Assembly (NCBI RefSeq): GCF_000281045.1 | Contig: NW_008246072.1 | Location: 716,399-780,398, forward strand | Length of the DNA: 64,000 nt | Direction of reading: 5' to 3' | Source: Saprolegnia diclina VS20 | Taxonomy: Eukaryota > Oomycota > Saprolegniomycetes > Saprolegniales > Saprolegniaceae | In this document: piece after piece, positions 1 to 11,188 of the stretch | Position numbering within the stretch: the first letter of the stretch is position 1 | Layout of the letters: every line of letters begins with the position of its first letter | The notes under the pieces: model-generated | The model's database searches: none | Told to the model about the DNA's origin: nothing | Seen by the model: only the letters and a program-made list of their open reading frames with translations | Made by a program: the position numbers and the translations under genes

Positions 1-988
1 TGCCCAGGTCGAAGCCGACCAGTTTTGCGTCGCCTTTCAACGTATGAGGAAATATCGTCAAGCCTCGACGATCTCCAGCAGTCGCTCGATCTTGAGTGGC
101 AAACGCTTTTGCGACTCAACCTGTGCGTTGTCAGCGGCGTCCTCTGTGAGATTGGGCGGCGGTCGCGGAGCAAGTGGAGGCCCATTCGGACTCGGGGCTC
201 GCATCCACCGAGGACGCGCTTGGCGACAAAATTCGTTGTCTTCGCATCTTCTGGGTGCTGGACCTCTGTGATGAGTCACCCCAGTCCTCATTCTAGGTCA
301 TCGTTGCCGATATCATTCTCAAGTACAGGTCGCAACTCGATGACGCCACGTTGCCCTAAAGGCCTTAAGAGTGCAGACCTCTTCGCAAGAAAGCATCATA
401 TATGTCCGCCCATTTCGTACTACGTAGTTCTAGTCTTTCCCTACAGTGATGCCGCCGCCAAGGTAGACAAGGTAGCGCCAGCATACTGTCGTGCTTGTGT
501 GGTGGTTGGTCGGTGCAATGTCGGTGGTTCCGGATAAAGCGCTGCCCACAGCCTGCCAGCTCATTTTTCATCCGGATAAAGATCCCGCCGGGTGGTGGGG
601 GCTGCTACAATATTCTCGGCAGCAAGCAAGGAATATTCCCTTGGCAACAATAGCCTGCGAAGCACATCCTTGCGACCAAAGTCACGTGTCGATGTGTACG
701 CAGCTAGGTTGTCGTTGATACAGATTTGGGACGAGCTCCATTGTTTTTATCTGAAGCGCCGCAAAGGACCGGATCTTACGCCTGGTAAACAACCAAGAGC
801 CATAAATGATCATCGAGGAGGCCGATACCCTGACGAAGAGCATCTTTGGCTGCTTGACGCCAGCTCGACCTCGTGCGACTTGCAGTCTTATCAGCGTGAG
901 ACCTGCATTCTCGTCGACGATGTTGGGTGTCTTTAGCCTCGAAGATTGCAAACGTCATTTCCGAACCAGAGCCAAAGGAGAGGTAGCC
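1..988. other. Left-edge region without a recognisable gene
   Basis: No reading frame here looks like a known protein. Several frames of 60-170 codons are open but begin at non-ATG codons or overlap each other, as expected in GC-rich DNA. A promoter-like patch lies at about 555-580: a GCTCATTTTTCA stretch resembling the oomycete initiator, next to TCCGGATAAA, with a second TCCGGATAAA-type copy at 529-537. No gene was found that this patch clearly serves. Confidence 0.5.
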
Positions 989-2903
989 ATGGACCGTCCT
1001 GTCCGCGCCGTCATCATTGGCGCTGGCCAGCGCGGCCGCGCCTACGCAGAGTACGCTCTCGAGCGCCCCGACCTCTTCCAAGGTACAACGTCGCAGGTCA
1101 GCACTGTCATTGACGCTGCCTAGTCGTCGGCGTCGCCGAGCCCGTGACGTACTGGCGCGACCACACCGCCTCAACGTACGTTTGCACTGGCATCCATACG
1201 CCATAGCCGTATCTCTGCATACAATCCGACTAGCTATGGCATTCCGTCCGATGCCGTCTTTACGACGTGGGAAGACGCGGCCGCCAAACCCAAGTTTGCC
1301 GACTGCGTCATCATTGCGACCCAAGACTCGATGCACGCTGGTCCGTTCCAGAAATGATTCAGATGGTATCTGATCGATTGACTGGTAGAGCCGGCGATCG
1401 CCTTTGCCGACCTCGGCTACCACATTTTGCTCGAGAAGCCCATGGCCGTGACCAAGGACGACTGCATTCGCATCCATGCAGCCGCCACGCGCAACAACGT
1501 CTTGCTGGCCGTGTGCCATGTCATGCGCTGCACGCCGTACTCGCTCAAGCTGCGCGAGCTGATCGCAAGCGGCGCGATCGGCAAGGTGGTCAACATCCAG
1601 CACATCGAGCCAGTCGGCTTTTGGCACCAGGTATGGAGAATATTGTCTATGTATGTATGAACAGTAGTACGAAACGCCGTGCTGTAGGTGCACTCTTTTG
1701 TGCGGGGTCACTGGCGCAATCAGGCCGAGGCGACGTTCATGCTCATGGCCAAGAGCTGCCACGACATTGATTACATAAACTTTCTCATGCAAAAAGACGT
1801 GCGCGCCGTGAGCTCGTTCGGGTCGCTCTACCACTTTCGCAAGGTTGCGACTCACTTCTTAGACTAGTTTTCTGATTTGCGTTTGTGTTTTGTAGGAAGA
1901 AAAGCCAGACGGCGCCGGGGACCGCTGTCTCGAGTGCCCCATTGAAGCGTCGTGTGTCTACTCGGCCAAGAAGATGTACCTTGGTGTGGATGACGCGCCG
2001 ACGTCGTTCGAGCCGATTGAGATTGAGCAGTGCGACGGCGCACGAGCGACTGTGAAGCCGAGCAACCAGTCGTGGTACACGGGCAAAGCCAGCGCGTCGC
2101 AAGGCAACCAAGGCTGGCCTGTCAACGTCCTCCACGGTACGACCAGACGTGTGGGTATGTCATCGTGACAGCTCTGTATAGAACACCCGACGGTGGACAA
2201 CATTACGCACGAGCTCGCGACAGGACGGTACGGCCGCTGCGTCTACGAGTGCGACAACGACGTTGTCGACAACCAAGTCGTCAACTTTCAGTTTGTCGAT
2301 GGCGCAACCGCTTCGTTCAGCATGGTCGCGTTCACAGAGCAGCAGGTTCGTGTTCTTGTGTCTACCAAACCAAAGACAATATGTCCATCGATGACTAGTG
2401 TGTCCGCACCACGCGCGTCTTTGGCACCCACGGCGAGCTCACGGGCAACGGATCGAGCATCCGCCACTTCGATTTTCTCAGCCGCAAGATCACCGAGATT
2501 ACGCCGGCGGGGCTGCCGTCCACATCCAAGGTCAAGGGCCACGGCGGCGCTGATTTCTTCATGATCGAAAACTTTGTGCACGGCGTGCGCACGAATGATG
2601 CGAGCGTCCTGCTGACGGGCGCCGACGAGAGCTTGGCGTCGCATCTCATGGTGTTTGCCGCCGAAGAAGCGCGCTTGACCGATGCGGTCGTGCACATGAC
2701 GTAAGCTTGTGCTTGGAATGTTGAGTTTTGAGTGAGCCACACGTGGTGATTGTTGCGTTTCCAGCCTCGAAGCATTCAAGTGTACACAGATAAGTGACGT
2801 CTTTTATAGCGCCAAATACCTTTGCACATTCTCGTGGAATAAGAACTATTGTGGTTTTGGAGGTTTTTGGTCAATTCACATTGCCCTTGCATGTTGGTGC
2901 TGA
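989..2903 (+). CDS. Gfo/Idh/MocA family NAD(P)-dependent oxidoreductase, nine exons
   Basis: Predicted dehydrogenase acting on a sugar, inositol or similar polyol; the substrate cannot be told. The start ATG at 989 opens directly into a Rossmann fold with GAGQRG near residue 10, and LLEKPMAV (the family EKP motif with the substrate-contacting Lys) lies near residue 100. A Cys-containing patch, [10 protein letters not shown], near residue 230 is typical of a eukaryotic and bacterial subgroup. Introns read as 1083-1123, 1176-1233, 1341-1388, 1631-1687, 1844-1895, 2137-2181, 2346-2398 and 2701-2764, all GT-AG. The frame closes at 2903 giving about 498 residues, but the last 45 residues after the final intron do not look like the family, so the true 3' end is uncertain. 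TGCAAACGTCATTTCC just upstream resembles an oomycete initiator. Family assignment is firm; substrate and C-terminus are not. Confidence 0.85.
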
Positions 2904-2951
2904 AACGGACGAACTCAAATCAACCAATGAACGCGCAGCATTTCGTAGCCA

Positions 2952-4427
2952 ATGGCCAGTCTGCTTGTCTCGGACAAAATGGCCCGACGACGCCATAGCC
3001 CTGCGGCCGTGAGTTCGACGCCCGACGCCATCGAGCATATTGCAGGCTTCGTCCAGCACCACTACACGATCGTGCAGCTCTTGTCTGCGCTTCCATCCTC
3101 GGCCAAAACGCCGGCGGTGACAGCCCTTGACGCCCTCCTCGTGACGCCGTCCGTGCGCGTGGCCTGGCCCGCGGTGCATATACGCTTCGCCCCCAGTGCT
3201 GCGACGCTACGCCATCTTCTTGACGTCCAAGTCATTGGTGCGCGCGTGTCCTTGGGAGTCGACGTTGATGCAAACGGTCTCGCGTTCCTTCGTCAACTGT
3301 CGCCTGTCGTCAACCACGTCTCGGCGTCGTTTCCGCGGACCAAGGAGGCGAGTGCATTGCAGTCCATCCTAGCCGCGTGTCCGCGCCTCTACAGCGCCAA
3401 TCTGCACGTCCGAACGTCGACTGCGTCCTACGAGCTGTTTGACCGTCTGCCACTCTCGGCACTGACGGAGCTCACGCTGCGCGGCGCGATGCCAGCGTCC
3501 ATACTCAGCGACGTCATTGCCATGCTCGCCAACGGACGCTGCAAGCGCTTGCACCTCTTTGAAGCTACGTTTTCCGACCTCTCGGTGGACGCTGCGGTCG
3601 CCTTGTGCGCCGCCATGGCTGCAAGCGCGAGCTTGACGGAGCTTGTGCTCGACAATGTGGCGGGCGTCGACGAGCGTTTCCTGCAGCAACGCAAGCTGCC
3701 GCCCAAGGTGCGTCATCTCCAGGTCGAGGTGTCGGCCTTCTTCCTCGATGTGTGTCAACTCGAAGGCGACTGGCGACGCGAAGCCATCGAGCACTATGCA
3801 GCAGTTCTGCCGTTCGCGAGCCGCCTCGTCGCGATTTCAAGTTGGCTCGTCACATACATCTCGCGTGACGCACCCATGGAGTCGTTCTTGCGCCAGCTCA
3901 AGGTGCTCGAGCTGCAGTGGGACTCGCGCATGCTGGCCTCGTGGCCTCATACGCTCTTGATTGCGCTGCCGTCGCTCCAGGAGCTCCGCATGGCGTGTTG
4001 GTGCATCTCGAACGATGCGATGGGCAGAGATCTTGCGAGCGCGCTGCAGCACTGCGTCCACCTACGGTATTTGAGTCTCCATGTCGACTACAACTTTTCG
4101 ACGACGTGGCTCACGCAGATCGTGTCGCGCGGACTGACCGGATTAACGCTGCGCGTACGTCGGTGTACCGCGCCGCGCCTCGTCCAGCTCGTCAAGATAC
4201 TACTCGCGAGTGCGTCCTCGTCCTTGCGCTGGGTCTCGATTGAAAAGAAGTTGTGGACCTTGGGCGAGCGTGGGACGACAACCAGGCACGTCAATGCTGC
4301 CAACGCGACGCTCGCGTACGTCGAGTGGAGCCGCACCGAAGAGCAGACACGAGCGGATGTCAGCTACTGGGACAACAAAGCCATGGGCGAGAACCGTCTC
4401 GTCGTGTTTTGTCGCACCGTCTTGTGA
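2952..4427 (+). CDS. LRR/F-box-like hypothetical protein, 491 aa
   Basis: A single uninterrupted frame with ATG at 2952; an in-frame ATG at 2979 is an alternative start. The protein is Leu-rich, with repeating patterns such as LTELTLRGAMP, LTELVLDN and LRYLSLHVDYN spaced as in degenerate leucine-rich repeats. The first 60 residues (AIEHIAGFVQHHYTIVQLL) could be a weak F-box-like helix set. Oomycete genomes hold large families of intronless LRR or F-box-like proteins of this length, often of unknown role; a part in substrate recognition for ubiquitin ligases would be a guess. It starts only about 50 bp after the apparent end of the oxidoreductase gene on the same strand, a further reason to doubt that gene's last exon. 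Confidence 0.65.
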   Translation: MASLLVSDKMARRRHSPAAVSSTPDAIEHIAGFVQHHYTIVQLLSALPSSAKTPAVTALDALLVTPSVRVAWPAVHIRFAPSAATLRHLLDVQVIGARVSLGVDVDANGLAFLRQLSPVVNHVSASFPRTKEASALQSILAACPRLYSANLHVRTSTASYELFDRLPLSALTELTLRGAMPASILSDVIAMLANGRCKRLHLFEATFSDLSVDAAVALCAAMAASASLTELVLDNVAGVDERFLQQRKLPPKVRHLQVEVSAFFLDVCQLEGDWRREAIEHYAAVLPFASRLVAISSWLVTYISRDAPMESFLRQLKVLELQWDSRMLASWPHTLLIALPSLQELRMACWCISNDAMGRDLASALQHCVHLRYLSLHVDYNFSTTWLTQIVSRGLTGLTLRVRRCTAPRLVQLVKILLASASSSLRWVSIEKKLWTLGERGTTTRHVNAANATLAYVEWSRTEEQTRADVSYWDNKAMGENRLVVFCRTVL

Positions 4428-5212
4428 GACTCTCGTAGCAAAATGCGAGCTAAAGGCACTCGGCTCCAGACCCAACCACCGGTATTGATTTGACATTTTG
4501 CCAGCATATTGAAGACAAGTGTCTTGTCGTTGACGAGCCTCCCTGCAATGGAGCCTCGTCCCAGTCCTGCAGGTATCTATCGCCTTGCCAAGCTTCCCAC
4601 TTTGTAGCATTGTGGTAAGCTCACTGCGCGAGTCGGTGCAGAATAAAAATCTTTTCCCAGCATTTTTCTATTGGCCACGACGATCCCTTTTATAGCCAAT
4701 CATGTGCGATCAATGCGATATCACACCGCCACCCGCGAGGCAGGGAGGCCCGTTCGCCCAAACAACGCGTGAAAATGAAATCGCCCATACTTGGCACAGC
4801 AATAGACAACGTTGTAGCGAGCCCGAAACACTTCGTCCCGTCGGCGTTGGCGGCGTACTGCGAGAGCTATCGATGACGCCGTTTTTGCGGCAAATGCCAC
4901 ATTTAGCAGGCATTGCGCGGCACCAAACACCCAGTTCAATATTCTCCATATAAATATACCGGTATGGAGCTGGTACACTCGTCGTGCTTGCCATGCCATA
5001 TTTGGTACTGGCGCCACGTCGCATTTGCGCGGCAAGTTGGGCTGCGTGTTGTCAGCGCTGTGTTGGCGCGAGCAAAAAGATTTGGGCGACGGCGATTGGC
5101 TCCAATTAAACCCTGTACACCAATCCGTTTCGTCATATCCAAAGATATGTACCAATCACCAACGATAGCGTGCTCCTCGATCTTGCAGAAGTCATTTCGT
5201 GTCTTGCCGAAT
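4428..5212. other. Intergenic region, nothing recognised
   Basis: No credible gene. The stretch is lower in GC than its flanks and includes AT-rich runs at about 4640-4700 and 4935-4970. The last 25 bp carry GTCATTTCG, an initiator-like element just upstream of the next start. Confidence 0.5.
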
Positions 5213-5686
5213 ATGGCCCAAGTCGAGCTCCGAACGGTCAAGCCGATCCGCGTCGCGATGTTGCGTGCGAGCCTCGACTCCTTTCATGACCAAAAAGGCG
5301 TCTGGGGCGAGCTCTTGACCTTTATCTTTGGTCAAGGCCTCGCACCGCGCGGCCCTACGATCGCAAAGTATTTTTCGATGGAGCCGATCGAATTGGCCGT
5401 GTGCTCGCCCTTGGATCCGACAGATCTCGTTGAAAGCCACGACCGCATTGTCGTCGAGGACCTTGAGGAAGCGTTCATGGCCGTCTACAAGCACATCGGC
5501 GCCATGTGCGACATCACAGTCGCATACGAAGCGCTCTTTCCGTGGCTTGCAGCCTCCGAGTACGAGCAAGCAGGCCCGAGCCGCGAAGTGTATATCAAGG
5601 TGCCGATGCGCGCCGACGTCGAGAACGGCGATTGGGACAACATCATTGTCGAAGTGCAGGTCCCCGTCAAGCGCAAGGCGACGTAA
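5213..5686 (+). CDS. GyrI-like / AraC effector-binding domain protein, 157 aa
   Basis: Small intronless protein starting at the ATG at 5213. The frame is also open upstream, but that part has no protein character and 5191-5208 looks like a promoter element. The pattern of a strand ending MEPIELAVCSPL, a central VYKHIGAMCDITVAYEALFPWL helix followed by the EVYIKVP strand, and a C-terminal strand IIVEVQVPVK fits the GyrI-like small-molecule-binding fold, which in bacteria is found in AraC-type regulators and SOUL-like proteins. No DNA-binding domain is attached, so it may bind a small ligand in the cytosol. Assigned from pattern only. Confidence 0.6.
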   Translation: MAQVELRTVKPIRVAMLRASLDSFHDQKGVWGELLTFIFGQGLAPRGPTIAKYFSMEPIELAVCSPLDPTDLVESHDRIVVEDLEEAFMAVYKHIGAMCDITVAYEALFPWLAASEYEQAGPSREVYIKVPMRADVENGDWDNIIVEVQVPVKRKAT

Positions 5687-6091
5687 TAAACGATGTCACC
5701 AAATAAAGTTTCCGCGTTTGGAGTTGCTTTCCGTGCGACGACAAAAGTTTCTACCTCGAGTACGTTGGCATCTCGTAGTCTCAGTGTCGCCGGGCCCACT
5801 CGCATGTCCAGCTGGCTCCGCTCGGTATGGCTCGAGAGCAACAGGTAGCGGCGTTGGCCCTCAAGCTCGTCCGTGGCGTTGGCCCAGAGAGCCACCGCAC
5901 TCTGTAGCTTTGCATGGGAAAGCTAGGCGCAGTAGGTAGGTAGTCACTTTGCTGGCAATGACAATGACCTTTGCTGCTTTGGCTCGAATGACAGAAGGGT
6001 TGGCGCCACGTAAGTAGTGTAAACAATAAATAGTGAGGAAACGTGAATAGTGTGACTCCAACATTTCCATATCCGGGTGTGGTGCAGAAAG
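5687..6091. other. Intergenic region between GyrI-like gene and TFIIH p34
   Basis: No credible gene. Overlapping minus-strand frames have no family resemblance. The final 40 bp, including CCAACATTTCCATATCC, probably belong to the promoter of the next gene. Confidence 0.45.
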
Positions 6092-7108
6092 ATGGACGGG
6101 AGCACGAGCGCGCTGAGCAGCGAGACGCAGGGCGGCCTCCTCGTCGTCGTCATCGACACCAACCCCGTGCATTGGATGCGCCATGTGGCAGGCCAGCCGC
6201 GCGAGTTCGGCCTCAAGCACGCGGTACCGAAGCGGCCATGGCTCGCGGCTCATGCTTCCGTGGTAGATCGAGAGCATGCTTCTGTACGTGAACGCGTACC
6301 TGCTGCTGCACCGCAACAACCGACTCGTGATCCTCGCCGCGCACACGGGCAAGAGCGTCTTCCTCTTTCCTGACCCGGAGGGCACGAACCGCAATGGCAC
6401 GGCCGAGCAGTTTGCCAAGGTCAAGGAGCAGGTGTGGCGCAAACTGCTCGAGCTGAGCCAGACGCCCGTGACCGAAGGTACCTTACTTCGCGCCTATGCA
6501 ATACCTCTTATGCATGCGGCTAGGCAACGCCAACACGTCGCTCTCTGCCGGGCTCTCGCTCGCCCTTTGCTGTACGACCACACTTGTCGCTTGGCGTGAT
6601 CGACGATGCATCCATCGTTCGTTGTGTAGTCATCAACCGCGCCATGAACGAGCAGCGCGACTTGCGCCCACGCATCCTCTCGGTCCAAGCGTCGCCCGAC
6701 TTTGCCGCGCAGTACATTTCGATCATGAACTGCATCTTCTCGGCGCAGAAGAAGCACGTGCCCATCGACGCTTGCATCCTCAGCGAAGAACCCTCGTCGT
6801 TTCTCCAGCAAGCCGCGTACCTCACGGGCGGCGTCTACTTCAAGCCGCGCGACGTCGACGGACTTGTCCAGTACTTTCTCACTATCTGGCTCGCCGACAC
6901 GAGCACGCGCGCGCTCCTCAAGCTTCCGAGCCAAGCCAGCGTCGACTTCCGCGCTATGTGTTTCTGCCACAAGAAGACAATCGCGACCGCGTTCGTGTGC
7001 CCAGTGTGTCTCTCGCTCTTCTGCGAGTTCCTGCCCATTTGCTCGACGTGCGGTATTCGCAGTCACATTGCGCCGCCCCGCCGCAAGCGCGTGCGTCCGA
7101 CAACGTAG
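6092..7108 (+). CDS. GTF2H3: TFIIH core subunit p34 / Tfb4 (GTF2H3)
   Basis: Structural subunit of the TFIIH core, used in transcription initiation and nucleotide excision repair in the nucleus. Four exons (introns 6224-6266, 6478-6523, 6572-6629) give 289 residues, close to the family length of about 300. The N-terminal von Willebrand A-like domain begins GGLLVVVIDTNPVHW and continues through AYLLLHRNNRLVILAAH and LRPRILSVQAS. The C-terminal zinc-binding C4 part is visible as CFCHKK, CPVCLSLFC and CSTCG, followed by a basic tail. Tfb4 normally pairs with p44 through these regions. The assignment rests on the whole domain order and is strong; the ATG at 6092 immediately precedes the conserved strand. 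Confidence 0.93.
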
Positions 7109-8703
7109 CAACGAGTGCGAGATGAACCACCTGTATGAAGTTGTATCAACTTGATACAGTGTGTGCAGTCAAGGGCCGTGCGGTGTGTTGTCGGCACTTG
7201 GTAATATGAAGGAGGCTAGGTATAGGCAGTGGGAAGTCACGTTGGCTCCCACATCGCCTTGGCTTGGAATGCCCACTCGAGCCGGGTGGGTTGTCTGTAT
7301 GTATGAACGTGTTTCGCGTTATCTTCGTTTTCACAATGGCGAGCTTGCTCAGGGGGCAATGGGCGTAATGCCTTCATTACTGCCAGGACCTCGGGTGAGG
7401 TGAGGCGGGTTGCTTAGTAGGAGTGCATCTAGAATGCTAGCTCTACGACGGCTCGCAAGATACGCCCCTTCGTGAAAAGGTCGTTTCGACTTCCTACGCG
7501 CGCAAAACACCCATATTACAAAGACTTCGCATACGTAGCGCTGAATGCGTGGGAGTTGGCACCAGCACTTGGTCGCCGTGGTGGACCCCACTCGCCGAGT
7601 CATAGCTCGCGCGAGGTCGTACGCAGGCTCCTACTGTACTCGGACCACCCTGTATAAAGGAGATGTCGGCGCTGCCCACAGTAGCAGCACGATGAAGGCG
7701 GGCTGGCAATGGTGTGGATTTGGTGATGCGTGTACCGAGGCGGAACCAGTTGCGTTTGGATTCCACCGTACCCATGTCCTGCCTCGTCGCGTGTTAGAAT
7801 CGAATGAACTAGAGAAGTTGAACTCTACGCTGTAGCCCAGTTGAGAGCTAGAACGCCACCACCAATGTAGGCAGTAATACAAGCTGCAAACCTCGGCATG
7901 TTCATGCGACGACGCGACTAGGATTTCATCAACTTGGCACAACGAGGTGGCTGGAAGGAGAAACGAGCACGTTCTCGTGTCGACATACATGTAGCATCGC
8001 TCCCCACAAGACGGTGGACTCGAGACAGTGGTTGGTGCACCATTAATACTCGTCGGCAAATGTAGAAGCTGTGGTCTTGAAGCGTCTTTATCGTCTGGTG
8101 GCCCTCTCTCAGATCTTCCGCGTCTCCACGCCCAACCGAGTCACCCTTCGGGAGAGCTGGAGAGGAAGGTCCTGCCTAGCCCAGCGACCGGCACAAAAGT
8201 AGCTCGCTGAACCTTGTAGCTGCACGTGATGCAAACGTTCCGTCGCTGTGTGGTCTTGCCACTCTTGGCTCCCACAGTATCCAAAAGCGTTCTCCCAAGT
8301 CGCTAATATACCACGCATGACGTTAGGTGGTCATCCCACTATCAACGCGCCATCAGTATGGTGGCAAGATCTACCCGGTCGACCTGGCTATCGCGTCCTG
8401 GGGCGTCGACCGCAGCGTCTCCTGGTACTGATGCCCACCAGAAACGCGTCGTCTTGAGCTCATCGAATTCTCATCGCTTCCGGCATGCGCTGCGATCTCC
8501 GCCGTGCAGAGCGTCCAACCCTGGAATCAACCACAAGGTCGTATTCTTTGCCCGCAGATCGCTGAACTGTCGGTTGTCGCTGGCATCTTGCGAGTAGCGG
8601 TGACGGTGCAAGCACCGCTGACGCGTCGTTCTTTCCAGCGATACGAGCCAGCACGACCACCGTCCCTCGACTCGTCCCGACAGCGTAATTTCGGCACAAA
8701 TTC
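7109..8703. other. Long intergenic region, nothing recognised
   Basis: About 1.6 kb in which no frame looks like a protein and no splice chain builds one. Base composition is mixed. It may hold regulatory sequence or an untranslated leader for the next gene. Confidence 0.5.
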
Positions 8704-9444
8704 ATGTTGCGGCACCTCGTCCTGCTCCTTGTCTTGTGGGCCAACGCTGCGGCTACGTCGGTCCTCCATCGATGGCCAACGCTCGGAAATGCAATCTCGC
8801 TGTCGCCCAATGCGGTTCTCAAAAGAACGAGCTCGTTCCTTGAGAACACCACGGCGACGCAGCCGGACAATGCGACAACCCTCGTCCCGTTCACACCGTG
8901 TCACTCGACGTCAGTGGCGCCGAGTTGGTCACCGACGACACGAGCCGTGGCAACCGACATCGCCGTGCCCATCCTCACTACTAGGATCTCGACACCAACG
9001 TCGTCACTACCCAGTCTACCAACAGGTACACATCGCTAGTCAAGAAGCAGACTCATGGGCCGCGTAGATCCCAGCACTTCAGAGCGCTGGACTGTGGTCG
9101 TGGCCTCCACCCTCTTTATTGCGAGTGCTGTCGGTCTCGCGATCGCTGCTTGGATCTTCGGGCAGCGCTCTCGTCGGCATAGCGAGATAGGAAGCGAGCG
9201 ACCGCGCTTTGCGTTTCAACCGCGCTACCTCATTCCGCAAGGCCCGTACGATGTGGTACTTGCAACGGCCACGTTTGGCGCCGATGCTTCCGTGCACCGA
9301 CGGTTGCTCCTTGCACTCCATCTCGAGACACTGCGGGCTCTCGAGGCTGGCGGTAGCAATCATCGCCGATCCGAGATCAATAGCATCGACAGCGACAGTA
9401 TCTCTAGCAGCTCCGACGCAACAGAAGATAGTAACAAGTCCTAG
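8704..9444 (+). CDS. Predicted single-pass membrane protein with Ser/Thr-rich ectodomain
   Basis: Two exons joined by the GT-AG intron 9026-9067 give 232 residues. The N-terminus MLRHLVLLLVLWANAAATS is a good signal peptide. The next 90 residues are rich in Thr, Ser and Pro with NTT and NAT sites for N-glycosylation. WTVVVASTLFIASAVGLAIAAW is a clear transmembrane helix, followed by Arg-rich residues and an 80-residue cytoplasmic tail ending in an acidic Ser-rich stretch. The plan resembles the Thr/Pro-stalked proteins at 18.6-23.6 kb, but the tail lacks their NxWxxA motif. No known function. Confidence 0.72.
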
Positions 9445-9671
9445 AATCTGTCGTCATCACTTCGGCTTTGCTTCTCCCACCGACAGTGGAGTCCAAGTCC
9501 CCACGAATAATTCACCTCACGAGCCGATGACAAACGAGCGACAACTGACTTGCATGAAAGAACGTTGCGACAAAGCCCTTGTTCAACGGGCATCTCCCGG
9601 TGGACAAAAGTCGTCCCTGTCCCAGGTTCCGGTCCCGCTCGCCTCACTTTTCATTGCTCTTGCCGAGTCGA

Positions 9672-10724
9672 ATGGAGTGCTTTATCGTTCTCTTCCTCGT
9701 GGCACTGTGTGGCTGGGAGGCGATCGCGTGGCTGCGCGGACCAAAGCTTCCACGCGACAGCTCCTTTGGCTGCACCGTCCACGGCGTCCTACGCGGCCAC
9801 AACGTTTCTTCGTACTACCTCACCAACGGTCAACTGCGCTACCTCGTTGGCGAGCCGCACGACGTGGGTGCCATCTACCAAGTGTGCGACCACGGCACAC
9901 TGACTTGCTACCAAGAAGACGGCACCGCAGATGGGCACATCGACGACGTCGTCGCTTGCCCACGCGACGCCACTCACCGCCGCCTCGGGGTTGCCAGCGA
10001 CAAGAAGCGCCGGCTCTGGCCCGACGCGGTTCTCTGCTATGAGGTGGCGGACTCGGCTTTCACCGAGTCCGAGCGCACCGCCGTGTTTGCCGCCATGACG
10101 GTGTTGGCTGCGGACACGGGTCTCGCCTTTATGGCCCGTCACGAGTGTGCTGCCGGTGCGACGATCTGCGGTCACTGTCAGCACTACGTCTCGATCGAGC
10201 AAGACCCCCGAGACAAGCGTGGTACGTTTGCCGAGGTGGGCTACCGCGGCAAGGCCGGCCAGAAGCTCAATTTGCTGCCGCGGGCCTTCCACCATGGGCT
10301 TGGGTCGCTCATGCACGAGCTCCTGCATGCGTTTGGCGTCGTGCACGAGCACGCGCACCCGGCGGCCAACGCTGTCGTCCTTCGCAACACGCTGGGCCTT
10401 GTCGCGCGAAGCAACTATGTGCTCATCAAGGAGGCGCTCGTCACGATGTACGACGTGCACTCGATCATGCACTACGGCCACGGCCTCTGCCTCCCAAAGA
10501 GCCGCAGCATCAAGTACTGCGCGATCGATCAAAATGAACGCGACGGCTGCGTCGTTGCGACGGCCGACGACTGCGACCACGAGCAGTCGAAAGTCCTCGG
10601 GCAGCGCCGAGCCCTGAGCAAAGGCGATGTGCGCAGCGTGCAGCTGCTCTACGGTCTCGCAACGACCGTCACGCGCGACCAAGTGCGAGCGGCTGCGCAG
10701 TTGCCAGGGCCAAGCCCGCACTAG
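9672..10724 (+). CDS. Secreted astacin-like zinc metalloprotease (M12A-like), 350 aa
   Basis: Predicted extracellular endopeptidase. The ATG at 9672 starts a signal peptide (MECFIVLFLVALCGWEAIAW). A Cys-containing pro-region is followed by a catalytic domain in which HELLHAFGVVHEHAH supplies the metal site and SIMHYGH the Met-turn. The astacin consensus is HExxHxxGxxHExxR; here the last Arg is His, an unusual change. Several Cys (CICG-, CDH-, CDHE-type patches) could form disulfides. It is intronless, about the length of a pro-astacin with a single catalytic domain, and has no CUB or EGF tail. The next gene downstream is metabolic, so context says nothing about its target. It may be a digestive or host-attacking protease; that is inference. 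Confidence 0.85.
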   Translation: MECFIVLFLVALCGWEAIAWLRGPKLPRDSSFGCTVHGVLRGHNVSSYYLTNGQLRYLVGEPHDVGAIYQVCDHGTLTCYQEDGTADGHIDDVVACPRDATHRRLGVASDKKRRLWPDAVLCYEVADSAFTESERTAVFAAMTVLAADTGLAFMARHECAAGATICGHCQHYVSIEQDPRDKRGTFAEVGYRGKAGQKLNLLPRAFHHGLGSLMHELLHAFGVVHEHAHPAANAVVLRNTLGLVARSNYVLIKEALVTMYDVHSIMHYGHGLCLPKSRSIKYCAIDQNERDGCVVATADDCDHEQSKVLGQRRALSKGDVRSVQLLYGLATTVTRDQVRAAAQLPGPSPH

Positions 10725-11188
10725 CACCCGCGTCGCGATTCGTGCGTTCGGTGCAGGGTAATGAGCAATGCATATGCAGCATTGGGGGCGTATATGCATG
10801 ATGGTGATGCAAGGAGACCAGCCTCGAGTGGCATGCACAGCAGCTTACGGTTCGGCTCATACGCATGCTGTCAAGCGCAGGCCTTCGTCGGTGGTCAAGG
10901 CGGTAGCTCGGTGGCACGCGTGTCAAGGCCACTCTGTCAAGAGCAGTTCATCATGCAGCGAATGGAGCTGGAGCTTCATGCCGATGCAAAATGAAGGCCT
11001 CTACCTCGCCCATCCTCACGGTTGCTCGCCTCGGCGCATGGCGATCGTCAGGCGCATCGCGCAATCGCGGGCGACGAACTTTTCTTGTGGCGTTCTTCTA
11101 CGGATACCATGGTCGTATCCGGCCGTGCATGACGCAATCAATCTTCCAGGAAATCTCTCCCAGATTGCATTTTCAGATTTCCATCCGC
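10725..11188. other. Intergenic region upstream of tryptophan synthase alpha
   Basis: No credible gene. The final 25 bp hold the probable promoter element of the next gene. Confidence 0.5.
11165..11182 (+). promoter_or_regulatory. Initiator-like element of tryptophan synthase alpha
   Basis: TTGCATTTTCAGATTTCC lies 7-24 bp upstream of the start ATG. Its shape (CATTYY, short spacer, WTTTCC) matches the oomycete initiator plus flanking region known from Phytophthora and relatives. A very similar string precedes the LCB1 start. Confidence 0.45.

Noticed and set aside
776-1855. 359-codon minus-strand frame across the first oxidoreductase gene
   Set aside because: Antisense shadow of a well-supported spliced gene; composition is Arg/His-rich and without family match.
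9789-10838. 349-codon minus-strand frame opposite the astacin
   Set aside because: Antisense of a conserved metalloprotease, no independent domain or start.
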